From positions 248,001 through 312,000 of the forward strand of contig JBAJFG010000625.1 in NCBI GenBank assembly GCA_037903475.1: a stretch of DNA of 64,000 nucleotides, written 5' to 3'. This stretch comes from Ancylostoma caninum. Its lineage: Eukaryota > Nematoda > Chromadorea > Rhabditida > Ancylostomatidae. The notes beneath the pieces were generated by a model. The model ran no database searches. It saw only the letters and a program-made list of their open reading frames with translations, and had not been told where the DNA came from. The translations under genes and the position numbers were made by a program. Of this stretch, positions 10,859 to 25,800 are shown in pieces. Positions within the stretch are counted from its first letter, which is position 1. Every line of letters begins with the position of its first letter.

Positions 10859-13800
10859 TTATTTGCTAGTACTACGATCATGCGGTTTCGTTCGATCAAC
10901 AAGGCGAAGCAACTCGTACAACGCCATCGCTAATCCTTGATCAAGAGGATCAAGCAAGGCTCGCTGCAACGCCTTTGGGATAGTGGTCCGATGGTCGAAA
11001 ATCTGCAACAAAGCATCTGTTGCCATGATTCTAGAAAGCATGTTTATCGTACGTAGTTACCTGTAGTTTCCTCAAAATCTCGTCGATAACGGGCGGATTC
11101 CACCTAAAGCGGTCGATAAACCTGATTTTAGGATCGACTGCCCATTTTTCGCACAAATATCGTCGTATATCTGTTTTCTTAACTGGCTTCTCTACTGGCA
11201 GCGGTGAATCCTAGGAAGAAAAACCACAATTCGTGAGCGTCTATCAAAACGCACCATCTAGATTTTTTGTCACACATAACGCTAAACCTGTTTATGTACC
11301 CCTCGAAGAGAATAGCAGTTTCGGTTGCACCTGCTGCGGGGACACTGATTTAGGCACATATCGATTGGCTGCCGACGACAGCAGCGACAGCGTCAGCGAC
11401 GCTCCACCCACAATCGATAAGTACCGGACTCATTGTCGCCACGATTAAACCGCTATAGTCCTCGAGGAGTATAGCAGCAGCGCGAGCTTCGAAAAAGAAA
11501 CGCGTTCAAATAGCTTTTGTGGTACGCATAATCCATTGGAGCCGCTATAAAGTATTATTTCAGCGCAACAAAAAGGAGGACTTTCAAAAGTGACCACAGT
11601 TTACAAGTTCTGCCCATTGTTTGGCTTTCTAGCCTGCTTCTCCAAGATCAAAAACAATTTTCACGGTCTTTTTTTCTGTAAAATCTCACCAACTGTCTTC
11701 CCCGATGAAAAGCACCATAAAAAGAAGAAACGTTTTTTTTGGATAAATACGAGTATGATAGATACAGAGCACAACCTTGTGACAGAGATGCAAACAAAAA
11801 CATAACCTTGGGCAGCAGGCATGTGCGCGGAAAGAAAAGAGCGGAAAACCTGATATTGCACCAAAAATTATTACGGAATTTTGACTAAATAAATAGTTGC
11901 ATGAATGAAAACGAAAAAAAAACTAAATGAACTAAAAACATACCGAAACTTGTATGTAGCTCTTCAGTAACTCGGGTAGGAAACTGACTTGAGCATTGAA
12001 GTCTGTCTGTACACATACTGCATCCAGAAAATCACAAACGAAGGTAGAGTGTACCTAAATAATATGCCAATTCAGCATGACCTATAAACTTGGTATTTAT
12101 GAGACAACCTCTGGCCGCTCGTCCTCGTCCAGTTCCTCTACATCACATTCATTCATCTGGTCAGAGATCAAAACTGCTTCCAAGGCTGGGAACTGGAATA
12201 ACTCCAGCACGCTATGTTGACCTCTTGTGCTTGGTGCGGGAGCCTGAAGTGAGAAAAACTACAGAATATAGAGAACTGTGACCTATATAATATCTAATAA
12301 AGGAAACCCACGTCCGTTTTAGTGGCAAGTCCGATCTGTTTTAATGCATCTCCAATGAGATATTCAAGACTAGTTGAAATAGAGGCGTTTTGCCGCATGA
12401 TGCTGTTGCGGTTTTGCTGCAAACATCGTTTGTTAGAATGATAACCCAGCGTTATTCTCACCTGGCTAAAGCGGTGAGCGTACTATTTATTGTAACAAAC
12501 CCAGGAATTTAAAGCACGCAAAATTCAAAGGACTACGGGTCCGTCAAACAACCACTAACCTGTACCCGACAAACAGTCGCCATATTCTCCGCACTTAAGT
12601 TTGGTACCTCAATCGGATTATTAGCTGCTGTTCTTTTTGCATCTTGCGGACCTAGTCGGATGATGAGTTTTTGCCTCACAGCTACTCCTGGAAATAACAT
12701 CTTATTAGCACAGAAAAGTTCTTAAAATCGAAAGAGTATAGTAGGATAGTGAGAAAAAGAGTGAAACGAAATAAAAAAGGTGATAACAAAATAATCGAAT
12801 GGTAGGTCCGGCTGTTATGGGGGAAAGAGGCTGCCAGTACACTCCCGGATGAAGAGCGAATTCATTGTTGAAATTTATTGATTGTGTGGAGTCCGACATC
12901 AGCGACTGACCGCCCACAATCGATCTGTACTAAAAATGAAATGGCGATGCCTGGTGCGAGAGGAGAGGGGAAGAGATTTTTTGAAGAAGGAAAAAGGGTT
13001 GCATTTCAACCACCGGAGAAGGGGAGGAGGGGAGGGGGAGTGGAGTCTCCATGCTTGACCCTGAATATTAAAAGCCACTGCATAGCAAACAAAAACAAAA
13101 AAGGGAAGAGTAGGGCAAGTGGGCTGTTCTAACTGAGATGACAGGATTTTGGTATTAGGAGGATGCTGTAGCTCAGGGTGGGTAGGGAAGCGGAGAATAG
13201 GTTAGGCAAAAGACGAATTCGCATCTCTAAGCAGCGTGAAAATCACAAACCTATCACATCCTCATCTCTATCAATATATGAGAACTTCGCTTCTGGGGTA
13301 AAAATTATTCCTGGATGTCGCATATGGAACAGTGCCCAGCTGAACAGGAAACATATTTGAAAAAAAAAGTCCAGATATCTGAAACTGACACCCTCTCACC
13401 TGTGCGCACTCATTTCACCATGCATACACGCTAGAGACACCCGACCTGCCTCCAATCCTACATATCCACCCACAATCGTTTCGCCATTCTGCGGAATCGG
13501 TAGAATTTTTTGCTTGAACTGTATTTCCGTGACAGAATCCAACACCTGAAATTAAGTTTTCATTAATATTTGACAACACTGTAGTGCATCATACTAACCT
13601 TTTGCCAGTATTGCGTTGCATACGCTAGCTGTGGTGGTGCCTCCTCTTGTTTGGGCTGACTGGCAGATGCTGTGCTATCTTGCCGGATACCCCACACCAT
13701 TTTTGAACTTTTCAGTTGTTCCTGAACAAATTCTTGCTTCCAAACACTCCGCTTTCCACTATGCTTCAAATACTCACCTCAAAGAATGTTTTAAGCTTAT

Positions 13801-16800
13801 TAATAATCTTCTGAATATCATCAACGGTCCCCCTTGTTATTACTACTTGTAGATCCTCCCATGATCCTTTCACATTCAAACGTACACATGCTCGGATGTA
13901 CTGAAAAGAGGTTTAGAAAACCCAATTCTTTCTGTGCATATTGCGGCTCCTTTGCAAGAAAACCATATGCATTCAGATGTTGAGAAAAGAGCAAAACAAT
14001 AGTAATTAATGGTTATAACGTTATAAAAACTTTGGTACACAAGTTGAAGGAAAGTGGAAGCACTGATTTTTTGCTTTGTGCTTTTGTATGCTAATGCTGG
14101 GAAAGCCGCTAGGATAGGACACAATTTGACCGTAAGTGGGGTTCATGGACAAGTCCACCACATAAACTGGAAACAGTGTGATCTTAACCCGTGGAAGAAA
14201 GAAAATATATGGCAAATTTATACTAGAGGGCTGCGTGAGACCTAAAAATCCATTTGCGAAGGATTTTTCCATGAAGACCGGTCGACGCAGGATGTGTCAG
14301 TGAAAGTAAAGGCGCGTCAGCAATGCTAGTCGCCCTATCTTCACAACACAGACGCACGTGCATCAAACGCTTGCATCTAGTATAAATTGCCCCTATCGCG
14401 AAAAAAGAAGAACCGGTAAGGAAAAAGCTAGTAGTCGGTAAGTTGTAGTCAACTGCTTGGTATAGTTTGTTTCATTGGGTAAGGCAGAGAGAAAAAAAAG
14501 GACAATATGAGTGCGCAGAAATATAATAGAAAAAGAAGAACGTGCGCAGGAATATGAGGGTGGAAAGGAATTAGGCAATACGCATGGATACTCAACTATT
14601 GACTAAACTCATCTCTAATATTTTCTGGAATGAGGAAACGACATATTGCATAGAATTATATTTGGTGGAATCACCTCGTCCTTCTCATTTTTCTCGCGCA
14701 AGAACTCGTCCCCGAGCGAAATTGCTGGCTTCTCACATCGACCGATCAGAATCGGCCGGCTCATCCATTCCACTCTTGCTGCTAACCAACGCAGCTGAAC
14801 TTTTGCTCCGTTACGAGGTGGCTGCTACAATAACGACTGTTATGACAAAATTCATGGTGAAAAAAAAGACCAAATATTGAACACAAACAACTAACATTTA
14901 CTAGTCGAGCATGCGAAGCAGAAAGCAAAAGTCGACTCAGCGCTATTTCTCCACTGATCGCGCCACCATGAGCCGTCAGTTCACTCGAGTCTAATTTGAA
15001 TGTTAGCGTTACGTTACGCTCTGACCGCGAGTTGAGCTAAAGTAGATACAGGAATCATCTATCAGTGCATGAGCAGATCCTTGATTAAGAGTACCTTAGC
15101 GATTGCTCTAAGGAGCCCACGACGAGCTCTCCACGATGTGTTCCCCATAGTGTTTGACATTTGAGCGTTCACATTCAACTCCTTCCATTGCACTGCCAAC
15201 AATACTGTGGCTGACCACGCCTTGTCCGGTCGCACAGCAGCTGGTCTCGCACTGAAAAAACCCCTCACGACATAGGAACACAAAAATTTGTGCCTCCCAA
15301 AATAAGCAAAATATAGAAACGGCCTATATGATTTACCTGGCAAAATATGATTTACCTGGCAGGAACTAAATTATGACTGGCAATTGTGCTAGGCTGGCTG
15401 GCAGGTTCTCGAGACATTGCCTGATCGCCGAAGAAGACCCTACGAGCGATTGCAGCGCGATACCATGGTTTTGGGAAAGCCATTAGTTCGCTAAGGCGTC
15501 GCATGTCATAGTTGAAATTCGCTGCTCCAATACTGGACGTGAGAACGAACTAAAACGGTATGTATACTAGTAGATCATTGGTAATACTAATAACGGTGAT
15601 GGATATTGAGATAAAAAGGATCAGCTGTACTTTTCAAGCACGAAAATTACTACAGATTCCACAAATGACCTAGATTCTTCTGATATAACAAGCAATGCGA
15701 ATAAAAAATTAAGGGAGACTTCATTTAACAATGCCGCATCAATTGCAGCCAAGTTACATACAATGTGAGCAATTTGCTACTAGTTTGGTGTTTACAATAT
15801 ATTAAGGAAAAAGTGCACAGCCATACGGTGTCGTGACCCCTATCCCTTTTAAGCTTCATATATGCAGATTTTTATGATAGGAAATGACTAGAAAAATCTT
15901 ACCTTAACTCGATTGTCAGCTTCTACAGATGAGTTCTTACTACGAGAGATCACAAACGACAGATGATCAAGAGTGAGTGAAAGCGCATCGTGGGCAGTTG
16001 ATTGCTAAAAGAAGACCAAAGAGTAACGCAAGAGCTCCTGGAAACATCCAAATACCTACCTGATGTGGACTGTAGATGCTTAACGAAAATGCACTAAGCG
16101 TGGCTGACACATCTATGCCGCCAACGTAGGCATCTCCAACTGTTCGACGCGTTGTTGCCATGAGTGACAAACATGGTAGTTTCAACAAACAGTCGGCAGC
16201 CGAACTCCGCTGAAACATCTGTACTTTTTCGAAGCACTCTCACCCATGAGCAAAAAAGCCACGTACTTGTTGCTGGCCATCAAACCTAATTGTGCTACTC
16301 TGAACCGTCAAGAAGAACAAAACATCAATTGGGAGCGCGCTGGTGTCCATCCCAACAATGTGAGCCACTCCTTCTTGGGGCTCTGCCACTGATGGTACAG
16401 AGGTGACCGTTGCCCCAGAAGAGATGGGGAGCGGTTCGAGGACCTGAGATGTAAAGTATTTCAGAGAGGAGTTGAAAATTGGGATATAGAATAGATACCT
16501 GTTCGAAATAATCAGCAAGATGCGGAGTAACAACAGTTTCCGTTGGCATCGACGCTAGGGCAGCTGACAAATAAAAACATCCTCGTTTTCGCTGCGCAGA
16601 TATGCTTGTTGACTGAACAAAAAAAATGTTGACGTGTACTCAAAGGGTGTGCATGTCGTTGAACAATTTACCCAAAAAAAACCCACGCTTGTAGAAGCTT
16701 GCGCAGAAGCACTAATTGTTGCAGATTCTCTAAGCTGATCTTTTGTAAGCGATGACGAAATTGGTGTTGGTATTGAGCCAGAATCACCAGATAGGTAGTA

Positions 16801-16816
16801 TCCTTTCATGTCCAGA
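10859..16816 (-). CDS. lpd-3: LPD-3/BLTP1 exons, C-terminal block (5 of 5)
   Basis: Exons in transcription order: 16672-16816, 16499-16612, 16267-16443, 16060-16209, 15903-16004, 15356-15549, 15095-15251, 14902-15036, 14675-14824, 13778-13900, 13599-13721, 13400-13545, 13251-13339, 12560-12687, 12312-12416, 12109-12243, 11944-12054, 11061-11210, 10859-11002. The C-terminal region is the best-conserved part of BLTP1, and the matches are clear: YDMRRLSELMAFPKPWYR, QMSNTMGNTSW, RTTIPKALQRALLDPLD. All 18 junctions are phase-consistent. The stop codon is TAA. The last intron is only 58 nt. Repeats related to several other sites occupy the 11.2-11.9 kb intron. Confidence 0.93.
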
Positions 16817-19800
16817 CTGAAACAGCACAGATAAAAACAATCGCGAAATCAGTGCACAGAACTTATTCACAATGTGGATAAAATGCGCATTACAAGTTTG
16901 GGTGTGTGTGCTTGTGCCGAATAATAATAGAGAAAAACAATGATCATTAGCATATGCGACCAGTCAACTTACAAGATAAATACCAAGTTAGTTGTCAGTA
17001 AATAAGTCAACAAATATTAACACGGGTAATAGTTAGAGTATGACTTAAAAGAATGGGTATGGGTAAGGTATTGAAGGTTGCCGCTACACTTCACGTAGAG
17101 CAAAGCACTCTGCGTCATCATAATCATCAACATCGATTCCAATACCTATCGACTTTGGGCGTAAAATCGCTGCTGCTGCAGGAGCAACCGATAATCGATG
17201 AGTATCAAAATCGATGTCGCCTGAACGACGTCAACGAAGCGAGCTATACTCCACGTGGGGTGTAACGGCTGCCTAGGCATTGACTACCAAAATAGATAAG
17301 AAAGTACAACCGTACAGAAACTAAAAGGAAACGAAGAACAGCCACAAATCTGTCAACAGAACTTATCGCTTACTCGGTTAACTCGAAATTCAACAAATAC
17401 CTCGGGATACTAAAACGCGTGAAATTAGCTGGTTGCGATGATGCGAATGCCTTTGATCGCAGATCCTTTACAGATGGTTTCTTCACCATTATTGGCACAA
17501 CTGCCAACTGTTCTTGCTTAGGAGCTGTTCGTAATGTACATCTACCGGATTCAATACTGACCTGAAAGAGATTGAATATATCCACCGAAAATAAACATCA
17601 ATGTCAACCTGCACCTACGATTCTAGAGGAACAGCCTAAAAAGAAATAAATCCACGACTCACTTGGACATCAATATGCATCTTCACATTTTCAGTCTGAC
17701 CCCTGTTATCATCTGAATCAGCAGTGCGCGCTTCTGACGCCACTTTTACCGGCTTTGGGAGGTTGTCAATTGATAACGTCTAAAAATTTCACACTCCAGA
17801 TGAACTGTCATAAAGGATACTTTAAAGGCAGCGTCCCACCTCAAGATCGTTTTTGAGATCTCAATGTGAAAAGAATCTCCAGGAGCTGGGGATCACAATG
17901 ATATACGTGATTCCATGCAAGATTGCTGACAAACCCCATTTCCCAGCCCCAATTTTTGAGGCGCCGGGTCGTTAGATAGCAGTTGGTTGCTGCCACCCGA
18001 ACACTGGCCACGACTTACCTGCAATTGCCAGTCGGTGCGCGCGCCACCTACGCGCTACGAATAAAGAACTGGGGCGGGACTGTGCGTAGTTTGAATGAAT
18101 CCAGAAATTTCAATCTTTTTCTTAAATGAAAAATGTGAAATGGATTAATATTTAGAAATATTCATAACGAGTCTCGCTCACGGCACTTCACCACTCTTCT
18201 CAGAATCAAGCTTTTCCTTTTAAGTTTTTCGTTGTTATGAATTAGTGTTCTGGTGATTTCGAAATTGCACCGTGATAGTGGATCAAACGAGTGAATTTAC
18301 CCCAAATATGCCTCTGAAATCTTCTTTTACCCGTGAAATCTTCTTTTGGAACCTGTTCCACGCTTTTCGCATTCATTTTACTCAACTTTAACGCTTCTCA
18401 CGCCATTCCGTCGGAATCTCAGCGTAGGCAGCGCGCGCACCGACTGGCAATTGCAGGTAAGTCGCGGCCAGTGTTCGGGTGGCAGCAACCAACTGCTATC
18501 TAACGACCCTCTGCGATTTTTGAAGAGCCTTTGGGCGGAGCCAGGGACGGAGCTAAGAAATTTCACGAATAATTCACTCCAGGTAGCACATCTCCTGAGG
18601 AAATCCGCATTCCTCGCGAGAGTTCCTCATCAACTCCCTAACCCAATAGAAACTGCGCTCCATTTGCGGCGAGCAAGGGAGTACGTTGGACGGAAACATT
18701 GGCTCCGGGGTCAAGGCGGAATTTTAAGGTTTCCGGACCGTGAACTCCTTTGTTAGCCACATATGGAGGACACTTTCTATTCTGTTAGGGAGTTGATGAG
18801 GAACCCTCACGAGGAGTACGAATTTCAGGTGCGCTTCGGAATGAATTATTCGGAAAGTTTCTTAGCTCCGCCCAAAGGCTCCTTAAAAACTGAGGCTCGG
18901 AAATGGGGTTTTTCAGCAGTCTTCCATGGAATCACGTATACCATTGTGATCACCAGCTCCTGGAGATTCTTTTCATGTTGAGATCTCAAAGATGATCTTT
19001 AGGTGGGACGCTGCCTTTAAAGCAACAAATCTCCACGGTCACAAATTAAACTCTAACGCCTGTAGAAATCTACAGCGAAACGGATTATTCTAAGCCGGAA
19101 AAAAATAGCTCAGAGTTTACGGCTCACCCTTGGTCTCTTCTCCCCTTTGTTAGCCGTATTTTTGCGTCGACGAATCTTCTCAATCATGCTTCTACGAAAC
19201 TCCTTGAAACGAATTAGTTCATACTGACGCAATTTCTTCCGCTCAGCCTCGATGCGCTTTTCAGAAGCTTTACAGGCTACCAAATCTGAGACGAGGGTAG
19301 ATTGCTCGTGCATCTAAATACATACAGGAAACATAAGCACCGATTCAACCTTGAATATACAGCCATCATATTTTACAGAGAACTCCAAACGGACGAAGAC
19401 AAGAGTCAGGACCGTGGCGCGGCTCTCTTGGGCACAGTAACGGGAGCTCAGCATAGTGTGCGCCTGCGTCTCTGCCCAAGAGAGCCGCGCCGCGGTCTCG
19501 ATTCCTGTCTACGTACGTTTGGAGTTTCCTATACGTTGGTCACCGGCAAGCTTTAGTAATTGCAAATTCTGATGTTCGACATCAAAGATGGTTATTACTT
19601 CCAACATTGAAAAATACCTTTCTTTCCATCCAGGGCACTCTCTCCTCTGGTCGTAATGTCTTCAATTCGCTACCACCTTCCACCTAAATGAGGCATAATG
19701 GGCAAAATGACATACCGAAAACTATGCCAACAAGATGAACATTGAGCACGATCGTGAACGTATAGTGAACGTCGATGAAGGTAATGAATCTACGGACCTG

Positions 19801-22800
19801 AAGGGCACACCTGCAGCGCGGCCACCCCATAAGCGTTATTTATAGTGCGTTGGAGTCCGATTCGCATCGGATGTGGGCTGCGACGGTCGGATACGAAATC
19901 GGAACGACGCGTCGTGGCTTTGTTTATAGTCCGCAAGCACACGATTTCGGATCAGCTGTTTCTATCCATGAATTTTGCATGTTTTCTTTGCAAATCAAGC
20001 TGTATCAAGCTGTATTTATCGGTTTTTGACTTTTTTCTTTGGTTTTTGGAGTTCTCAGCTTTTGCAAATTCTCTTCAACCTCAACAATTTTATTGTAATC
20101 TTCCACATAAATAACATCATATCATTATCAAACTCTTCCAATTATGCAATTACTACAACATGGAGGTGATGTAAAGAAGTATACGATAGGTTTTAGGACT
20201 AGCTATTTGGAGAGTAAATGATAGTTAGTGACAAGAAAGAAAAAACAAAAGAAAGTAACGAAAATGGGGTGAAAACAGCTGAGAAAATTCGCCCCACGAG
20301 GTCCTATCGATTGATGCATCGGAGTCCGACGTCGCATCGGAGCCACTAGTGGATCCGATGCGACGTCGGACTCCGACGACGATTCGGAGGCAAATCGTTC
20401 CGATGGAGTAAAAACAGGCGTCGTCGTCGGACTCCGATGCGTCGGATTCCGACAAGGATCGATACGTACCTTTTGTTATCCGACGGGATCGGATTCCGAC
20501 GCACTATAAATAACGCTATATGCGGGATAGCCATGTCGCTCTCTCATAGTGTCTAATAGTGATGAATTTAGGTGTTTCTCCGACGTATTTGATAGTTTTA
20601 CGGTGGGAACAAAATTATGAAATATCGCAGATCATGATTAGCCATTACGGTAGAGCCAAGTAGCAATTCCAAAGTACGGCGGGTGGCCTTATGGTGCGCT
20701 CTCAAGCGAGTAAATTCGTCAGCTACATCAACGCTAACTATGCGTCCAGCCATTGTATGCTTTTGCCATAAGTAATCTTTTCTCATATTCCCACTCTCAG
20801 ATTTATAAGAAAAAAAAGGAGGGGTAAGCTATTAAAAATAGTTAACAAAAAATTGCAGGAACACAATGGGATTAAAGGATTTGATTGAGAAATGGAAAAA
20901 AAGAAAAAAATTCAAGTGACCCCACCAAATGATCTTCTTCTTCAGATATGTGCGAGCCCTTATCATCGAAATCATCCTCATTGTCTCCGAGAGAAGAGAA
21001 CGTGTTTACAACCATTTTAGCCAGTTTGCCTTCAAGCAGAACAAACATCAATGAATATAATTCGGAAATTATAATCATACCTATTCTTTGATCCAAATCG
21101 ATAACCATACCACGCATCTGTGACCTTACACTCAGCACCCATTTCGCTCCTGCGGCATCAGCTGATGCCTAAATACACCGAATAATATCCACCTGCCGCT
21201 ATTTGCAGCTACACTTGCCATACCTGCGAACACAGCTGGTACGTTCCTTGCGGAAAGAAAAAGTAGTTCGTCTGGGTCTCACCACTAGCTTCCATAACAC
21301 TTTCTGACAGGGACTAAAGTACGATTTTCAACTCATCAAAAACAAATCATGACAAATCGATGTGGAAACTACTAGGAAGAAGGACGTTTAAACTTACTAG
21401 CTCATCGAAGTTATCGATGAAATTCAATTTAAATCCATGAAATGATGCTTGGCACGCCAGCTCTTTCATTATACATACTGTCACATCACTTTTCTTTAAA
21501 AAAAATATAATTAAAACCCAGCAATTAATACTCTCACGGTTTCTTACCTGCAGTGACAATACTAGTGCAGGCATTCCATCTGTAAGGTCCTGGCTGTACA
21601 ATGGCATGCAGACATACATTCCGTTATTAATGGCCAGAGAGAGATTCACATCGAAATCCTGTAAATCTACACTTTTCGTTTCTTTTCGTTGAAGCTAAGT
21701 ATAAGCGAAATCCACTAGGAGAACGACTCGAGCGGAATAATTCTAGCAAGATTAATTTGTTCTTCTAACCACGCATTCTCTTGTGGCGCACTCCATAGCT
21801 CGGAGGAATTCCGGATAAGAAAGGCCTCACGTGTGTTGCAACCTTAGTAACACCTGTCTGCCTCACGTGGCTGAAGACCACTTACGTCTCTCATAACAAA
21901 ATTCTTTGTAGAATACATTCACCTGAGAGGAAACTGCTTCAGCTCTACTCCACGTATACCGATTTATACTTTACATCAGACATGCGTCAGACACACTTAT
22001 TCACAATGGCGTTTTTTTTTCCATAGGATGATTTTTACTAGATTGTGAGGACAGGTCAAAGTGGCCAGCGTAACTGGAATGAAAATGCTGCGCGCCGCTG
22101 CGAACGTGCGCCTCACCACCGTCTGAGTTATCCCAGGGCTATTACTACGCATACCCTTCATCGTATTGTTGCATGCGGGATGCACGCAAGCATCTAGCAT
22201 GAAATACCTTCATCTCATCCAGTAAGAGCCTTTTGTACATTCCTGTTCGAGTAGCACACCTCACAATGGGTGCGTTAAAACCAAAACTGCTACAAACATA
22301 CCTGACTTGCTTGCGGTGGTGAAAACATAGAATGCTGGAAACTATTGCTTCTCTTATTCGCTGCTCGGACAACACGACTTCTTTCTGCTCTCCAGTAGTC
22401 GTAAGTATTCTTGTAGTTCAACCAAAGAAGAATCGCCTAAAAATACAATAAATCTCCGGCTCTCTGCTGTTTTTCTCTGCAGAAAATCAATGATTTCGTG
22501 TTTTTAGTAAAAGTAAGCCTCACCTTATCGATCGCACTCGACTTGATCAACAGTATTGGACGATTCAGCGCGATATGGTAAGAGTAAGACTGATGTGAAG
22601 AGCTCTCCTTGTTTTCCACACGAACCTAACAAAAAAATCTACGTGAAAATAACTGCTTCGTTTTCTCTGAACAGCTCACCTGCGTCATGAATGTCGCATA
22701 CTCCTGTAACTCCGGCTGCAGTTCTTCGTACTGCGCTACTTTCACTAGCTGTCCTAACTTAGCATTGAACTGTATCGCTGCAGCTCCAAATAGTCGTTCC

Positions 22801-25800
22801 TTCGCTGAGCCTTGCTCTTTCACTACCTAGAACGTAACAGTTTTTTACTCCAAGATCTCATTGGGGTAACTGACCACTACAAACTCACCCAGCGATTAGT
22901 CAGTTCTGCATCTAAGCTTTCAATAGTGAAACGAACTGCAGTTGCTGTAGGAGTGGCAGCTGTTAATTGTAGCCAAGGCATTCCCTGTCCTTTTACCTAA
23001 AATCACTGAATTAATAGAATAGCGAGAAGATACAGTCAAACTAACCGTCAAGAAAAAGAGCAACGGGGGTTGCTTCTCCGCAGAGGAACTTTGCGTTGTA
23101 GCTGGTGCCCATCCAAAACGCTCAGCCTTCAGACGAATGATCAATGCCGAAAGCTCACTTCGAAATGACTGCTCAGCAAATAGAATTTGGTTCAGAAGAT
23201 CAGTCGTGAAGGAATGATTCACTTGTCCTAAACAAGAAGTCTTTGGTGTAATGGGCTACTCACCTGTACCTATCATTTAAATCACCGTTCTGAATCAATG
23301 TTCTGAGCATTTTTTGAAGAAAGGAAAGCAAGATGCAATTTCGCGCGATAAGGTAATCTGCCGTAGGAATTTCATCAACACTTGTACCATGCAAAAGATA
23401 GGGATTTATGGCAGCAAGTCGTTGCGTTGGAGTGGGATTGCCTTCACGGGGAGTATGGGATCTTGAGTCACAGTCGCTCCACCTGCACCCATTTTGATAC
23501 ATATCGACTATTTGTATGCCATACTGCAGCGATTCTACCCCGAACGAAATCGATAAACATCGGAATCGCTGTTGACTGTGCCGACGGTCCAATGAACTAT
23601 TTCCTACATCGTTATCTTACTCAACGGGTAACGGGGAGAAGGAGCGTAAATCCCAGCACAATCCACGAATCGGTGATCTAAAAGAGGGGGACGGGAATGT
23701 GAAGTACCAAGTGCTCAGAATCCATTGTATTCGTATACTATAACCTTTTCGTCGAACTTCGGCTTGTTCTGTTCACATTCATGTTGAGTTTTGATGAATG
23801 ATGAATTTGAATGATGAATGTTGAATTTTGCCCATGTTGATTTTTCGCGTTTTGATAAAATTTGCAAACTAGCGTGTTCCTGTTCCTGTCAGCGTACAAC
23901 CTCTGCGGCAGTTTGGTTATGCTATTTGATTGGTTAGAAAGCAACTACGCCGCTATTTGGAGTACAACAGAACCCTAAGAGAGATTTCGAATCGAAACTC
24001 AATCGTAACCTCTCACAGAGTATGAGTTGGCAGCCAGCACCCACCCAGGCTAACACTCATTTTCAGGTATCCTCCCTCTCTATACAGCAGTGTTTTATTT
24101 GTCGCGGGTGCAGTATCTCCTTTATCGACGGTGTACTCTCCGTCCACAGCTATGGCAGGCAAAGCCAAAGTAAATGTGTCCATAGGTTTTCCAGCAGATG
24201 AAACACAGAACTCGGCATTATGGCTCTCAATGCTAGCCGTCCACTTCGCTGCATCACCTGCAAACCATACATCTTCAGAATAATGATGCATTTATGATAC
24301 TTTTACAAGTTCGTACCAGTAACTCCACTGCTCGACGCTCTATTGAGCTTATAACGCGCAAGCAGACTGGGCAGTAGTCTTGCACGCAGTTCAATACTCG
24401 ATGTTTCAAAGTCGAATTTAACTTTCGCCACAGATGGACGAGATCTCACTGCTTTCTTCGGATCGTCACCTTTTTGATACCATGGAGCCGGAGTTCCTGA
24501 CTCGACAACTGGTATTTCCTGCAAGGTACAAAAGTAAGGTAACAAAGGATAAACGCTTATAGTACTGATCAACAAAAAATGTTCATATTCTAGATGAACT
24601 CAACACGCAACCCCCCGCCCCCCTTCTTCGGGAAAGAAAAACAAAGAAGAGGAAGGATAATACTCACTGGCAAGGAGACAGCTGGCATCATGAGTGGGTT
24701 ATTAAGCAGCGTTGGTTGGGCACTAAGACGATTGAACTGTTGTTCAAGCTAAAACAAAGGAAACGAAGTACTTCTCATTAATACATTCAAAAATTGAGAT
24801 GACAATGAGATAATCGGATCCGCGTTCGAGATGTGCATGAAGAACAGCTTGAATGGGTAAAGGAAAGTTCAACAAGCTCCAAAAAATTGAGCATAGCATC
24901 AAATACAATAAGTTGAACGAAACATGAAGATTTTCCATGGTCCATTACAAACACGAGTTGTTTGTCAATCCAGAAATGAAACCGTTGCTGGATCAACACC
25001 AGTGCTCACCTGTGGTCCATGTCTCATCACTACATCATGAAGTGAATGAGCAGCCATCGGCAGCTCCCCTTCAATAGCGCCAAGCGAGATATTCAGAGTA
25101 GTGAGTGGCTCATCAGCACTTGATTCTCTAGGTCGTCTAAAAACAGCATTTTATATTTCAGAGAGAATATTTCCACTCAGGTTAGAGGGGTAAACTGCTT
25201 TACTGTTTCAGAGAAGTAAATACTGTAACAATATCCCTCCTATCAGCTATGTAATTTTACCTCGTGAGCTTCGCGGTACTCTCATGCAATGTACAGTTGA
25301 CAATGTGAGTGTTCTGCTTTGAGTTGTCCGATTCCATAAGGGCTAGACTTGCTTTCCTTTGAGAAAAAATTTGAAGAGCACGATCAATAAATCGGACGCA
25401 CTAAGCCGCACGAAAATGGTTTGAAGAATACCTCAGCTTCATATCAACCATATCCGCAGGACCGGTGCTTTTCTGGGAAGACTGGTCGGGCTGGGACACC
25501 TTTGACCCATGCTCGTAGTTGGGATTGTGGCGTTGAGTCAACTCAATAAGCTGCACCATTAGCGACACATAGAGGTCGGTTAAAATTGATTCTAGACGAA
25601 CGGAGTCCACCTCGAGTTCACCATTGATCTTCATTAGAACCTTAAAATACCGGTAGTCTCAATGTCGATATTCAAAAATTCTAACCCTGAAACTGCTTAC
25701 ATCCCCCCTCTTCTTCCGTGTGGTACGACTGCGATTCTTCTCGAAATCCCTCATCATATCCAGCACACGCTCGTCCCAAGTTACTGATTCTCGAGACTTT

